Shown: piece after piece, positions 44,097 to 55,944 of the stretch
Layout: the number at the start of each line of letters is the position of its first letter
Numbering within the stretch: the stretch's first letter is position 1
DNA from: Streptomyces iconiensis
GTDB lineage: Bacteria > Actinomycetota > Actinomycetes > Streptomycetales > Streptomycetaceae
Reading direction: 5' to 3'
Length of the DNA stretch: 64,000 nt
NCBI RefSeq assembly: GCF_028657195.3
Contig: NZ_JANCPR020000009.1
Coordinates: 1 to 64,000, forward strand
Position numbers and translations under genes: made by a program
The notes under the pieces: generated by a model
Seen by the model: the letters and a program-made list of their open reading frames with translations, nothing else
Database searches by the model: none
Told to the model about the DNA's origin: nothing

Positions 44097-45326
44097 ATGG
44101 GGACACGCAGGGAGCAGAGGGGCGTGGAGTGCGACTGGATCGCGCCCACCGAGGTCGAACGCGCGCTCGCGGAGGCCAAGTCCCGTGCGGACTGGGACGG
44201 TTACCTCAGCGTGCTGACCGGCGCCGAGGTCTTTCTCTACGTCTTCAAAAAGGACCTGGACAAGCACACGGCGCAGCCCCGGCTGCGCCGTGACCGTGAC
44301 GGCGGCTGGTGCGTCCACGTCTATACGCGCGGCGCGCTGCTGCGCGAGCCGCGCGAGCAGTTGGTCGCGGTGCGCCTGGACAGGCCCGAGCGGCTGTGGA
44401 AGCGCTGGAAGCTCTCCGACTCCGCCTACACCGGCCTCCTGGTGAACCCCGGCACCCCCACCGAGGCGTTCTTCCCCGGCCGGCGGAGCCTGGCACGCCG
44501 CTGGCGCACGCTCGCCCGTGCCCGCGGCGTATCGGCGCCGCGCCGCGAGGAGAACGTGCTGCTCACCCGCCGCACCGGCGTACTGGAGGGCCCGCTCGCG
44601 CACGGCCTGGCCTGCGGCGCCCATCTCGCCGTCGCCAACGCGGTGTTCTGGAACGATGTGGGCGATGTGTACGTCGATCACCCCACCGAGGTCGAGCTGC
44701 TGCGTGACCTGTGGGACGTCACCGACCACGAGAGCTGGCGGCGGGAGCTGACAGCGCTGCTGGAGGGGCGCAACAGCCCGCCCCAGCCCGAGTTCGTCCT
44801 CGCCGTCCGCGAGGTGGTGGAGGAGCGCTACGGGAAGCCCGTCACGGCGGGTCAGTGGCGCGAGACCGCCGTACAGAGCCTTCTGGACGCGGCCGACGAC
44901 ACCCCGGGCGAGGAGGAGTACGAGGCGGCGATGGCCGTGGTCACCGCCGTCACGGGCCAGATACTGCGCTACGAGGCCCGCTTCCGCGCCGACGGGCTCC
45001 TTCCCCCGAGCGGCAGGGTCCGCTCGGCCCTCGCCTACGACTACGGCCGCGCCGTCAACCTCGCCCGCTGGGGGAGAGGCGCGCGCTACGCCACCACGCC
45101 CCAGGCCGAGGAAGCCGTGCTGCGCGCGGGCGAACTGTGCCGCGCCACCTACACCTCCTGGGCCGAGCTGTCGGCAGGCTATGTGCTGGGCCGCGCACTC
45201 CGCTTCGACCAGGAGTCCTTCGGCGACTGGTACACCTCGGCCCTCACCCCGCACCGCATCCTCACCAGCGACCCCGAGAGCCCCTGGCGCACCCTCTCCT
45301 TCACCCTCACCGAGGGACCGGGCTGA
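44097..45326 (+). CDS. DUF1266-like protein of unknown function
   Basis: 409 aa, ATG 44097; GTG 44124 is an alternative. The N-terminal 140 residues look like an SseB-type module (WIAPTEVERALAEAKSRADWDGYLSVLTGAEVFLYV). The C-terminal half matches the DUF1266 pattern (DLWDVTDHESWRRELTALLEGRN; GRAVNLARWGRGARYATTPQAEEAVLRAGELCRATYTSWAELSAGYVLGRALRFDQESFGDWYTSAL). No catalytic signature or membrane segment is seen. It sits between serA and the PucR-type regulator, convergent with the latter. Confidence 0.75.
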   Translation: MGTRREQRGVECDWIAPTEVERALAEAKSRADWDGYLSVLTGAEVFLYVFKKDLDKHTAQPRLRRDRDGGWCVHVYTRGALLREPREQLVAVRLDRPERLWKRWKLSDSAYTGLLVNPGTPTEAFFPGRRSLARRWRTLARARGVSAPRREENVLLTRRTGVLEGPLAHGLACGAHLAVANAVFWNDVGDVYVDHPTEVELLRDLWDVTDHESWRRELTALLEGRNSPPQPEFVLAVREVVEERYGKPVTAGQWRETAVQSLLDAADDTPGEEEYEAAMAVVTAVTGQILRYEARFRADGLLPPSGRVRSALAYDYGRAVNLARWGRGARYATTPQAEEAVLRAGELCRATYTSWAELSAGYVLGRALRFDQESFGDWYTSALTPHRILTSDPESPWRTLSFTLTEGPG

Positions 45327-45359
45327 CGCCGGCGCGCCGGCCGGACGGCGGGTGCCCGC

Positions 45360-46646
45360 TCAGGCGAGGGTCGCCTCGCCCGTCGGGGCCCGCAGCCGCG
45401 CCGTTTTGAGCGCCATGTGGAGAAGCAGCCGGTCCTCGCCCTCGTCGAGGTCGAGCGTGGTGAGGCGTTCGACGCGCGAGAGCCGGTAGTAGAGCGTCTG
45501 GCGGTGGATGCCGAGCGCCGCAGCAGCGCGCCCCGCCTGCCCCGCACAGTCGAGGAACACCTCGGCGGTACGGGCGAGTTCGCGGTGTGCCGGACGCAGC
45601 AGTTCGCGCACGACGGGGTCGGGGGCGGCCTCGTCGGTGCCGGGGAGCCTGGCCAGCATCCGGTAGGGCCCGATCGCGTCCCACTCGGCGACGGCGCCGG
45701 GCACCGAAGCGGCCCGCGCCGCACGCGCGGCGGCCAGGGCCTCACGCCAGGCGGGCGCCAGTTCGGCCACCCCGGTGCGCGGCGCGCTCAGCCCCGCCGT
45801 GGGCGTACGCGGGTCAGGCGCCGCCGTGGCCGGTGAGCGCAGCAGGCGTTCGGCCGCTGTACGCGCGGGTTCCAGGCCGTGCGGACCGCGCAGCCGTACG
45901 AGGGCCGCGAGCGCTCCGTCCTGTACGCACTGCGCCGCGAGCCGGGGGAGGCCGGCGGGCACGCGCCCCGCCGCGTTCGCTGTGCTTTCCGCGGTTCCTG
46001 CCTTTCCCGCGGGCCCTGCGTTTACGGCGTTTTCTGTGGCCCCTCCGTCCTCTCCACCGGGCCAGGGCAGCACGGCGACCAGGGCCAGCGGGCCCGAGGC
46101 CGCGGCGCCCAGCGCGCCGCGCAACCCCGCGACCGCCTCGTCGTGTTCGGCGCCGCCCCGCTCGTCGAGCACGGCGCTCAGCAGCTCTCCGGTGCGGGCC
46201 TCGGCGCGGGTCTGCGCTGCCAGCAGCGCGCCCGTACGGTCGGCGACCGCCATCGCGGCGGCGAGCCGGGGGTCGTCGAGGCCGATCGCGCCGTCGTCCA
46301 GCAGCCAGATGTAGCCGTAGACGACGCCCCGGTCCCGTACGGGCAGACAGATACGGCCGTTGACCACGCCCGCCGCCGGGTCGGGAGGGACGCGGACGGG
46401 CCCGGTGGCCCTGGCGATGCCGAAGCTCTCGAAGAAGGCCCGCACGGCCGGGGTCGAGCGGCGCTGCAGGATCGTACGGGTGCGTACCGAGTCCAGCGGC
46501 AGGTCGACCACGCCGTCGGCACCTCCGGAGTCCGTGCCCTCGTGCGCGCCGAAGGCGATCAGCGCGAAGTCGCGCCCCTCCAGCGTCGCCGGGGTGCCGA
46601 GGAGCTGCGAGACCTCGTCGATCAGCGCCTGATAGTCCTCGCGCAT
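45360..46646 (-). CDS. PucR-family regulator, probable regulator of proline catabolism
   Basis: 428 aa from ATG 46646 (MREDYQALIDEVSQLLGTPATLEGRDF). The N-terminal part has a PucR-like sensor region (AFGAHEGTDSGG... VNGRICLPVRDRGVVYGYIWLLDDG). The C-terminus carries the PucR/CdaR helix-turn-helix (FLDCAGQAGRAAAALGIHRQTLYYRLSRVERLTTLDLDEGEDRLLLHMALK). A low-complexity stretch (ENAVNAGPAGKAGTAESTANAAG) interrupts the middle. It is divergent from the proline dehydrogenase gene, the arrangement expected for a proline-responsive activator of that operon. Confidence 0.88.
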   Translation of the reverse strand: MREDYQALIDEVSQLLGTPATLEGRDFALIAFGAHEGTDSGGADGVVDLPLDSVRTRTILQRRSTPAVRAFFESFGIARATGPVRVPPDPAAGVVNGRICLPVRDRGVVYGYIWLLDDGAIGLDDPRLAAAMAVADRTGALLAAQTRAEARTGELLSAVLDERGGAEHDEAVAGLRGALGAAASGPLALVAVLPWPGGEDGGATENAVNAGPAGKAGTAESTANAAGRVPAGLPRLAAQCVQDGALAALVRLRGPHGLEPARTAAERLLRSPATAAPDPRTPTAGLSAPRTGVAELAPAWREALAAARAARAASVPGAVAEWDAIGPYRMLARLPGTDEAAPDPVVRELLRPAHRELARTAEVFLDCAGQAGRAAAALGIHRQTLYYRLSRVERLTTLDLDEGEDRLLLHMALKTARLRAPTGEATLA

Positions 46647-46751
46647 GGAATCCGGCTCTCTCCTGTGCTGTGGTGCTGCCACGTGGCCCGCCGTGCGGGG
46701 CCCGCGCACCCATTGTCATACATCTGTCTGAGATGCAGGGCACGGACGCGT

Positions 46752-46761
46752 GACAGCTGTC
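46752..46761. promoter_or_regulatory. Candidate regulator-binding palindrome GACAGCTGTC
   Basis: A perfect 10-bp palindrome lies between the divergent PucR-type gene and proline dehydrogenase, 121 bp before the latter's start. Position is the main argument. Confidence 0.3.
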
Positions 46762-46881
46762 GATGGCAGCGCGGCGCCGCGATCCTTACGTTCTGGGAGT
46801 ACCCCTGCTCGAAGAGTTCGGGGGAGGCTCTCGCGCTCCCGTGCGGTTGAGCCGCGTACAAGAACAATGTGGAGGTGCCCC

Positions 46882-47808
46882 GTGCTGGGACCCGTGCTTC
46901 TCGCCGCCGCGCGCAGCGACAGCATCCGCCGCCTCGTCTCGGCCGCGCCGGTCACCCGCCCGATGGTGGACCGTTTCGTGGCGGGCGAGCAGCTCGACCA
47001 CTGCCTCCGGGCCGTACGGTCGCTGGCCGACCGGGGCATGGAGGTCACCATCGACCACCTTGGTGAGGACATCACCGACAGGTCGGAGGCGGTCCGCAAC
47101 CGAGACGCCTATCTGGCGCTCACCGACGCCCTCGCGTCCTCCGGACTGGCCGAGCACGCCGAGATGTCGGTCAAGCTCTCGGCCTTCGGCCAGGCGCTGC
47201 CGGGCGGGCACGATGTGGCGTACGACAACGTGCTGCCCGTCGTCGAGGCGGCGACCGCTGCCGGAACGACGGTCACCCTGGACATGGAGGACCACACCAC
47301 GGTCGACTCCACCCTCGCGATCCTGGCCGACCTGCGGCGCCGCTTCCCCGGCACGGGCGCCGTGCTCCAGTCCTACCTGTTCAGGACCGAGGAGGACTGT
47401 CACACGCTGGCCGGTGAGGGCTCCCGCGTCCGCCTGGTGAAGGGCGCCTACAACGAGCCGGCCCACGTCGCCCACCAGGACAAGCACGAGGTCGACAAGG
47501 CGTACGTGCGCTGCCTGAAGATCCTGATGGCCGGCAAGGGCTACCCGATGGTCGGCTCGCACGACCCCCGGATGGTGGCCATCGCACAGGAACTGGCCGG
47601 GCGTTACGGTCGGAAGCAGGACGAGTACGAGTTCCAGATGCTCTACGGCATCCGCACGGGTGAGCACGAGCGGCTGGTGGCCGAGGGCCACAGGATGCGC
47701 GTGTACATCCCGTACGGCACCGACTGGTACGGCTACTTCATGCGCCGCCTCGCGGAGCGCCCGGCGAACATGGCGTTCTTCTTGCGTTCGCTTGTCACCA
47801 GGGGGTGA
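46882..47808 (+). CDS. Proline dehydrogenase (monofunctional)
   Basis: 308 aa from GTG 46882 with GGAGGTG upstream, the standard length of the monofunctional enzyme. The flavin barrel motifs are present: EVTIDHLGEDITD, SVKLSAFGQALPGGHDVAYDNV, TVTLDMEDHTTVDSTL, LQSYLFRTEEDC, VRLVKGAYNEP, VGSHDPRM, EFQMLYGIRTGEHERLVAEGHRMRVYIPYGTDWYGYFMRRLAERPAN (Arg-Arg near the end bind proline carboxylate). It oxidises L-proline to P5C with FAD, feeding the dehydrogenase at 48061. The last codons are duplicated downstream (47873 onward). Confidence 0.95.
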   Translation: MLGPVLLAAARSDSIRRLVSAAPVTRPMVDRFVAGEQLDHCLRAVRSLADRGMEVTIDHLGEDITDRSEAVRNRDAYLALTDALASSGLAEHAEMSVKLSAFGQALPGGHDVAYDNVLPVVEAATAAGTTVTLDMEDHTTVDSTLAILADLRRRFPGTGAVLQSYLFRTEEDCHTLAGEGSRVRLVKGAYNEPAHVAHQDKHEVDKAYVRCLKILMAGKGYPMVGSHDPRMVAIAQELAGRYGRKQDEYEFQMLYGIRTGEHERLVAEGHRMRVYIPYGTDWYGYFMRRLAERPANMAFFLRSLVTRG

Positions 47809-47941
47809 GAAGGATGACCCTCACGCTTCCTTCCGGCCGGGGGTCCGGGGGTTGTCCCCTGGATGAGTGCAGCTTGCGTTCGCTTGTCACCAGGGGGTGA
47901 AGAGGATGACCGTCATGCTCGCTTCCGGCCGGGGGTCCACG
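47781..47941 (+). repeat. 92-bp tandem duplication covering the 3' end of proline dehydrogenase
   Basis: The sequence from 47781 (last nine sense codons plus stop and 45 bp beyond) recurs from 47873 with few changes. Both copies have CTTGCGTTCGCTTGTCACCA then GGGGGTGA and the TTCCGGCCGGGGGTCC block. The second copy is a decapitated gene end with no coding role. Confidence 0.88.
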
Positions 47942-48060
47942 TTCCCCCGGGTGAGCACAGTCCGCGTCGGCTCGCCACGCGTGGCCGGCCCGGCGTAGGC
48001 GCCCGCACCGCCCCTGCCCACAACTTCCCTCCCGCACCACTGATCGAAGGAGACACGGCC

Positions 48061-49692
<1,632 letters not shown>

Positions 49693-49716
49693 CCCCCCGC
49701 GGTCCCTGTGCGATGA

Positions 49717-49797
49717 GGGCCCGGCCCCTTCCTCCGCCCTCCTCCGGCCTTCGGCCGGGGGAGGATCCCCAGGAGGAGGGGCCGGGCCCGTCTTTTG
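49717..49797 (+). terminator. Terminator after P5C dehydrogenase
   Basis: GGGCCCGGCCCCTTCCTCC (49717-49735) pairs with GGAGGAGGGGCCGGGCCC (49772-49789), enclosing a smaller CCGGCC/GGCCGG hairpin; TCTTTTG follows. A strong intrinsic terminator. Confidence 0.85.
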
Positions 49798-49825
49798 TGT
49801 GGGGCTCGTCTCAGATAGTAGGAAG

Positions 49826-49877
49826 GCCAACTAATTGGCGAGACATGACGGCCGTTCGCTCCTATCTTTGTAGGAGC
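49826..49877 (+). promoter_or_regulatory. Two small palindromes upstream of the 44-aa gene
   Basis: GCCAA-CTAA-TTGGC (49826-49839) and GCTCCTA-6-TAGGAGC (49858-49877) lie in an AT-richer stretch before the small gene. The first could be an operator and the second a 5'-leader hairpin. Confidence 0.35.
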
Positions 49878-50024
49878 CGAACGTCCCGCTCCATCGAGCG
49901 TCGGCGGTCGAGGATCCGTACTTTTCGCAGGCGACCCCTGCCGCACGGACCGCTCCCGCCCCTTCCGGCCGCATCGCAGATCTCTTCGCGTTCTCCGTGC
50001 GCAGTGCAGAAGGAGTTGCTTTCC

Positions 50025-50159
50025 ATGGCCACCACCACCGCTCCCCACACCGCCCCGGCCTCCCGCACCCGCCGTTCCCGCGCCGCCGCCCGCCTCCGTG
50101 AGGAGGAGCGCCGTCAGGCAGCGGCTGCCCTCCAGCGCGCCTTCGACCGCCGCGGCTGA
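50025..50159 (+). CDS. Small basic protein (44 aa) of unknown function
   Basis: ATG 50025 has AAGGAG nine to ten bases upstream (GAAGGAGTTGCTTTCC), a strong ribosome binding site. The product, MATTTAPHTAPASRTRRSRAA followed by ARLREEERRQAAAALQRAFDRRG, is Thr/Ala-rich then a charged helix. No domain is recognised. The clear ribosome binding site, its own upstream palindromes and the terminator in front of it support a real gene. Confidence 0.65.
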   Translation: MATTTAPHTAPASRTRRSRAAARLREEERRQAAAALQRAFDRRG

Positions 50160-50208
50160 GCCTTCGCAGCTTCCCGGTCCCTTACCGTTCCGCTACCGTT
50201 CGCCGTCC

Positions 50209-51831
50209 TCAGCGGTGCGCCACCGCGAAGTGGTCGATGCGCCGCCCTGACTCGGCGAGGGCTGTCACTTCGAGCGAGGGCTGTGTGCCGGGCCGGGACT
50301 CGACCGCGAGGAACGAGTAGCCGGTGTAGCGGATACGGGACCACTCGACCCGGTCAGGTGCGCGGACCCGCCCCTTCGTCCAGCGGAAACTGCGCACGCT
50401 GTCCCTCTCGTTCAGCGCGCCCTCGTAGCTGTCGGGCGCGGGGAAGTCGTACAGCTCCTTGCCCGCGCCGCCGGCGGTGACGTACACCGTTCCGTCCCGG
50501 GACGGAACGGTCGTCTCGCCGACGGCGAGCTTCCGCTTGCGCTCGCCGCCCCGTACGGGGTCCGTCCGTTCGTACACGTGGTTGTGCCCGTTGACGACGA
50601 GATCGACATGGTGCTCGTCGAAGAGCCCGGTCCACGCGTCGCGTACGCCGCCGTCGGACGCGTGGGTGCTCGTGGAGTACGCGCAGTGGTGGAAGAAGAC
50701 GACGACGAAGTCGAGCCCCGGGGTGGCACGCAGCCGCTTGAGCGTGCGGGCGAGCCAGCGCGTCTGCGCCCCGCCGGTGTGGCCGCGGTTGGCGGGGATC
50801 TCGTACGAGACATCGTTGGCGTCCAGCGCGACGACACCGACGTTGCCGTACACGAACGCGTAGACGCCGGGCGCCTTTTCGGGGTCGGGGCCGTTGTCCG
50901 GGAGGAACCAGCGCGCCGACTGGCCGCCGTATCCGTCGGGTGAGTACCACGCCTCCATGTCGTGGTTCCCGGTCGTCACCATCCACGGCACCCGCGCGGC
51001 CACGGACTCGGTCTGGGCGAGGAACTGGTCCCACACGCGCGCGTCGTAGGTGTCGGACTCCTTGCCGTGCCCCGAGCTGTCGGCGTAGCAGATGTCGCCG
51101 GCGTGCAGATGGAAGGCGGGGTTCTGGCCCAGCAGGAGCTGGTCGTTGGCGAGCGCGTCGTAGCTGACGCCCTGGTCGCCGAACGCGGTGAAGACGAACC
51201 CGCCGTCGGCCGCCGACGGCGCTGTGGTGAACGAGCCGACGGTGCCCAGGCGTTCGGCCGAGGCCGGGTCGAAGCCCTCGTGGCCGATGCCGTAGTAGTA
51301 CGTGGTGCCGGGGCGCAGCCCGTCGAGTCCGGCGTGGAGATAGTGCTGTTCGACCTCGGGAACGTCGCGCCCGAGCGACGGTGTGCGCAGGGGGCGCGTC
51401 TCGGCATCGACCTTGCGGCCCAGGTCCCAGGGCTTGAGGCCGACGCGCACATAGGGGCCGCGTACGGCGAACGGGACCTGCCAGGAGATCCGCATCTGGG
51501 TCTTCGGGTCGGCGCCGAAGGCGAGATGGCGGCCGAAGGGCGCGACGAGCGAACCGTCCACCTTCACGGGCGAGACGGCGAGCGTGGGCCCGGCCGGCGC
51601 CGGTTCGCCGCTCAGCGCGGAGTCCGAGCCGGCGACGAGTCCGGTGGCTCCGGCCGCGCTCGCCGCGACGAGTCCGCCGCCGTACAGCACCCCGCGCCGC
51701 GAGGGCCCTGAGCGCGCGCCGCGGGTACGGGGCGCCAGCTTCTCGCGCAGATACGCGTGCTGCTCGGCCATGCTCATCCGCGCGGCCAGCCGGCCGGGGA
51801 TGCCCACGTTCGGAAGGTCGTTGGCAGTCAT
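50209..51831 (-). CDS. Secreted purple-acid-phosphatase-like metallophosphoesterase
   Basis: About 540 aa from ATG 51831; GTG 51840 adds three residues. A Tat signal lies unusually far in (SRRGVLYGGGLVAASAAGATGLVAG, about 45-70). An N-terminal fibronectin-like purple acid phosphatase domain (KTQMRISWQVP; GLDGLRPGTTYYYGIGHEG) is followed by the dinuclear metal site motifs FTAFGDQG, HAGDICYADSS, TTGNHDME, VVFFHHCAYS and VVNGHNHVYERT. It would hydrolyse phosphomonoesters outside the cell. It ends 47 bp from the stop of the 44-aa gene, convergently, and its start faces leuB. Confidence 0.91.
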   Translation of the reverse strand: MTANDLPNVGIPGRLAARMSMAEQHAYLREKLAPRTRGARSGPSRRGVLYGGGLVAASAAGATGLVAGSDSALSGEPAPAGPTLAVSPVKVDGSLVAPFGRHLAFGADPKTQMRISWQVPFAVRGPYVRVGLKPWDLGRKVDAETRPLRTPSLGRDVPEVEQHYLHAGLDGLRPGTTYYYGIGHEGFDPASAERLGTVGSFTTAPSAADGGFVFTAFGDQGVSYDALANDQLLLGQNPAFHLHAGDICYADSSGHGKESDTYDARVWDQFLAQTESVAARVPWMVTTGNHDMEAWYSPDGYGGQSARWFLPDNGPDPEKAPGVYAFVYGNVGVVALDANDVSYEIPANRGHTGGAQTRWLARTLKRLRATPGLDFVVVFFHHCAYSTSTHASDGGVRDAWTGLFDEHHVDLVVNGHNHVYERTDPVRGGERKRKLAVGETTVPSRDGTVYVTAGGAGKELYDFPAPDSYEGALNERDSVRSFRWTKGRVRAPDRVEWSRIRYTGYSFLAVESRPGTQPSLEVTALAESGRRIDHFAVAHR

Positions 51832-51996
51832 GGAGAACACGTTCCCCGCGGGTCACAACTCGCGGAAGACCCGCGGGAGTACACGCGGTGAACGGCGCCC
51901 GACCGGCACGGCGACGGCACGATGTCGTGCCGGGGTCGGCGTCCGCCATGTGGAACGGTTGTGTCAGGCGCTGGGACGCGGAGTAGGGTCTCCGCC

Positions 51997-53037
51997 ATGT
52001 CTCGCAGCATCAGCCTCGCAGTGATCCCCGGTGACGGAATCGGCCCTGAGGTCGTCGCCCAGGGCCTCAAGGTCCTGTCCGCCGTCCTCCCGCAGGACGT
52101 GAAGCTGGAGACCGAGGAGTACGACCTCGGCGCGAAGCGCTGGCACGCGACGGGGGAGACCCTCCCGGACGCCGAGATGGAGCGGATCAGGCAGCACGAC
52201 GCGATTCTGCTCGGCGCCATCGGCGACCCGAGCGTTCCCTCGGGGACGCTGGAGCGCGGCTTGCTGCTCAAGCTCCGCTTCGCCTTCGACCACTTCGTGA
52301 ACCTGCGCCCCTCGAAGCTGTTCCCCAACACCACGTCGCCGCTCGCGGGCGATCCGGACATCGACTTCGTCGTCGTCCGCGAGGGCACCGAGGGGCCGTA
52401 CGTCGGCAACGGCGGCAGCATCCGCAAGGGCACCCCGCAGGAGGTCGCCAACGAGGTGAGCGTGAACACCGCCTTCGGTGTCGAGCGGGTCGTCCGGGAC
52501 GCCTTCGCGCGTGCGCAGGCCCGTCCGCGCAAGAAGCTGACGCTGGTCCACAAGAACAACGTCCTCGTGTACGCGGGTCACCTGTGGAAGGACACCTTCG
52601 ACCGGGTCGGCCAGGAGTTCCCCGAGGTCAGCACCGACTATCTGCATGTCGACGCGGCCACGATCTTCCTGGTCACCGACCCGGCGCGGTTCGACGTGAT
52701 CGTCACCGACAACCTCTTCGGTGACATCATCACCGACCTCGCCGCCGCCGTCAGCGGCGGTATCGGCCTCGCGGCCTCGGGGAACATCAACCCCTCCCGC
52801 GCGTTCCCCTCGATGTTCGAGCCGGTTCACGGCTCGGCACCCGACATCGCGGGCACCGGCAAGGCGGACCCCACCGCCACGGTGCTGTCCGCCGCGCTCC
52901 TTCTGCGCCACCTCGGCTACGAGGCCGAGGCCGAGCGCGTCGACGCGGCGGTCACCGCCGACCTCGCCGAGCGCTCTGGCGCGGTCCGCACCACCGATGA
53001 GATCGGTGACGCGCTGGCGGTACGAGTAGCGAGCTAG
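51997..53037 (+). CDS. leuB: 3-isopropylmalate dehydrogenase
   Basis: 346 aa from ATG 51997 ([27 protein letters not shown]), typical of the actinobacterial short LeuB. Motifs: [92 protein letters not shown], and [34 protein letters not shown] for NAD binding. It oxidatively decarboxylates 3-isopropylmalate, and in the citramalate route the analogous methylmalate, linking it to cimA at 57864. It is close to ilvE downstream. Confidence 0.96.
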   Translation: MSRSISLAVIPGDGIGPEVVAQGLKVLSAVLPQDVKLETEEYDLGAKRWHATGETLPDAEMERIRQHDAILLGAIGDPSVPSGTLERGLLLKLRFAFDHFVNLRPSKLFPNTTSPLAGDPDIDFVVVREGTEGPYVGNGGSIRKGTPQEVANEVSVNTAFGVERVVRDAFARAQARPRKKLTLVHKNNVLVYAGHLWKDTFDRVGQEFPEVSTDYLHVDAATIFLVTDPARFDVIVTDNLFGDIITDLAAAVSGGIGLAASGNINPSRAFPSMFEPVHGSAPDIAGTGKADPTATVLSAALLLRHLGYEAEAERVDAAVTADLAERSGAVRTTDEIGDALAVRVAS

Positions 53038-53059
53038 GGCTCGGAACTCCCGCTTCTCC

Positions 53060-53086
53060 AGCGGCCGGGCCCGGTGCCCGGCCGCT
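53060..53086 (+). terminator. Terminator-like hairpin after leuB
   Basis: AGCGGCCGGGC (53060-53070) and GCCCGGCCGCT (53076-53086) form an 11-bp perfect stem with a CCGGT loop, 22 bp after the leuB stop. No T-run. Confidence 0.75.
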
Positions 53087-53296
53087 GTGCTGCGTGCAGC
53101 TGTGCTACTCGGCGGTCGGGTGCCACCATCTCTCACAGGACCGCCCACCCCGTGGCTTCTGCACCGCTCCTCTCGCGCGATAATCGAACGTGAGGCCGCT
53201 GTACGAGGTAATGCTCGGACGTCCACGTACCGGTTTCGGCTACCGGACGTGCCGGGGGGCGCGGTCCGACACGACACAAGCGAAGGACGCGCTGAC

Positions 53297-54400
<1,104 letters not shown>

Positions 54401-54464
54401 GCCGCCTCGACGAGCCGCCACGACGGTGAACTCGTGAACCCGGCTGAGCCGGCACGACGGTGAA

Positions 54465-54493
54465 GGGGCCCCGAGCAGGCTGCGCGGGGCCCC
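54465..54493 (+). terminator. Terminator after ilvE
   Basis: GGGGCCCC (54465-54472) is repeated as its own complement at 54486-54493, with a 13-bp loop. Located between convergent ilvE and the protease gene. Confidence 0.65.
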
Positions 54494-54574
54494 GTGCGTG
54501 TGCCCGCCGGCGGTCGGCCGGTGGCTGATCAGCTGCTGGTCAGCCGGTCGGTCGGCCGAGGGAACGCCGCCGGG

Positions 54575-55660
54575 TCAGTAGACGCTGACCCCGTAGGCCG
54601 AGAGCGCCTCGGGTACGGGCTGGTGGATGGCCGAGCCCTGGGTGCCGGTGCAGCCGGACGAGCCCGAGTGGATGCCCAGCGCCGTGCCGCCGGAGAAGTG
54701 GGCGCCGCCGCTGTCCCCGCCCGCCGAGCAGGCGGTCGTACGGACCATGCCCTCGACGACGTTGCCGCTGCCGTAGTTGACGGTGACACCGGTCGCCGTG
54801 ACGGTGCCGCTGGTGACCTTGGTGGTGCTGCCGCTCTTCTGGATGTTCTGGCCCACGACGGCGTTGGCCGCGCCGGTGATGTCCCTGCTGCTGCCGTTGT
54901 AGAGGTTCACGGAACCGCCGGGGTTGGAGCCGTCGCTGTAGCGCACGAGGCTGTAGTCGTTGCCGGGGAAGCTGAAGCCCTCCTGTTTGCCGATGGCGGG
55001 ACCGCCGGACACCGCGCTCCAGTTGGTTGCCGACTCGGAGCAGTGCCCCGCTGTGACGAAGAACCGGGTGCTGCCCTGGGTGACGTTGAACGCGGCCGAG
55101 CAGCGCACTCCGCCGCCGTATATCGCGTCACCGCCGAGCACCTCCTCGCGGAACGTGCCGGGTACACGGGTGACCCGTACGGCGCCGTCCTGGCCCTTGG
55201 CCACGGTGCGCAGCCGGGCCAGCGCGGTGGCCGAGACGGTGGAGTCGGCCTCCACCACCACCTGGTTGCGTCTGGGGTCCACGCCCCAGGAGGTGCCCGG
55301 AGTGGCGGCGCGCTTGTCCAGCGCCGTCATGGCGGCGCGCAGATCGGCGGCGCTGTGGCGTACGCGCTGCGCGGCTGCGCCCGCGGCCCGTACCTGCTGG
55401 GCCGCGCTCTCGCTGGTCACGGTGACGACCAGCTTGCCGGTCTCCGCGTCGAGATAGCTGCCCGCGCTGCGGGAGCCGAGCGTGCGGTCGATCTTGGAGT
55501 CGAGGGCGTAGTCCGTCGTGGACGCCCGGACACCCGGGTCGCGCTGTTCGGTAGCGGGGGCGGGGGCCTGGGCAGAGCCCGAGGCCGCTGCCAGCGTGGT
55601 GGGGATGAGCGTCAGCACGGCGGCGCTGACGACGGCGAGAGTCGCACGCTTGCTCAGCAC
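54575..55660 (-). CDS. Secreted streptogrisin-type serine protease with propeptide
   Basis: 361 aa. Sec signal peptide (RATLAVVSAAVLTLIPTTLAAASGSAQA), then an alpha-lytic-type pro-domain (about 40-175: LGSRSAGSYLDAETGKLVVTVTSESAAQQV; GTSWGVDPRRNQVVVEADSTV), then the chymotrypsin-fold mature enzyme starting near AIYGGGVRCSAAFNV. Catalytic triad: His in FFVTAGHC, Asp in GNDYSLVRY, Ser in GDSGGAHF. Six cysteines can form three disulfides. It degrades extracellular proteins after autocatalytic removal of the propeptide. Convergent with ilvE. Confidence 0.94.
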   Translation of the reverse strand: MLSKRATLAVVSAAVLTLIPTTLAAASGSAQAPAPATEQRDPGVRASTTDYALDSKIDRTLGSRSAGSYLDAETGKLVVTVTSESAAQQVRAAGAAAQRVRHSAADLRAAMTALDKRAATPGTSWGVDPRRNQVVVEADSTVSATALARLRTVAKGQDGAVRVTRVPGTFREEVLGGDAIYGGGVRCSAAFNVTQGSTRFFVTAGHCSESATNWSAVSGGPAIGKQEGFSFPGNDYSLVRYSDGSNPGGSVNLYNGSSRDITGAANAVVGQNIQKSGSTTKVTSGTVTATGVTVNYGSGNVVEGMVRTTACSAGGDSGGAHFSGGTALGIHSGSSGCTGTQGSAIHQPVPEALSAYGVSVY

Positions 55661-55889
55661 GATGGCGTCTCCACTTCATGGCTCTGGTATGAACCTGTCA
55701 AACGCAGAAGTAAACAGCGGAAACCGCCGAAGCGCGAGAGGGTGCGCGCCCCCGGTGTCCCCAACAAGGGGAACTGCGGCCGGAGTTGAGGTGTCCCTAC
55801 AGAGAGACGGACTCCCGGCCCGGTGCGAAGGTTGTACGTAAAAGCGCGGATTGTCCCGTACATGAGGGCTCTGCTTGGATGCCGTATAC

Positions 55890-55910
55890 GCCCTCCTGAC
55901 GGAGGAGGGC
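55890..55910 (+). promoter_or_regulatory. Inverted repeat upstream of the secreted propeller gene
   Basis: GCCCTCCT (55890-55897) and AGGAGGGC (55903-55910) flank GACGG, 34 bp before the ATG at 55945. It may be an operator or a leader hairpin. The remaining 55661-55889 shows nothing else certain. Confidence 0.4.
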
Positions 55911-55944
55911 ACGGGGGAATCCGTACTTCAGGGGGAAACGCACC

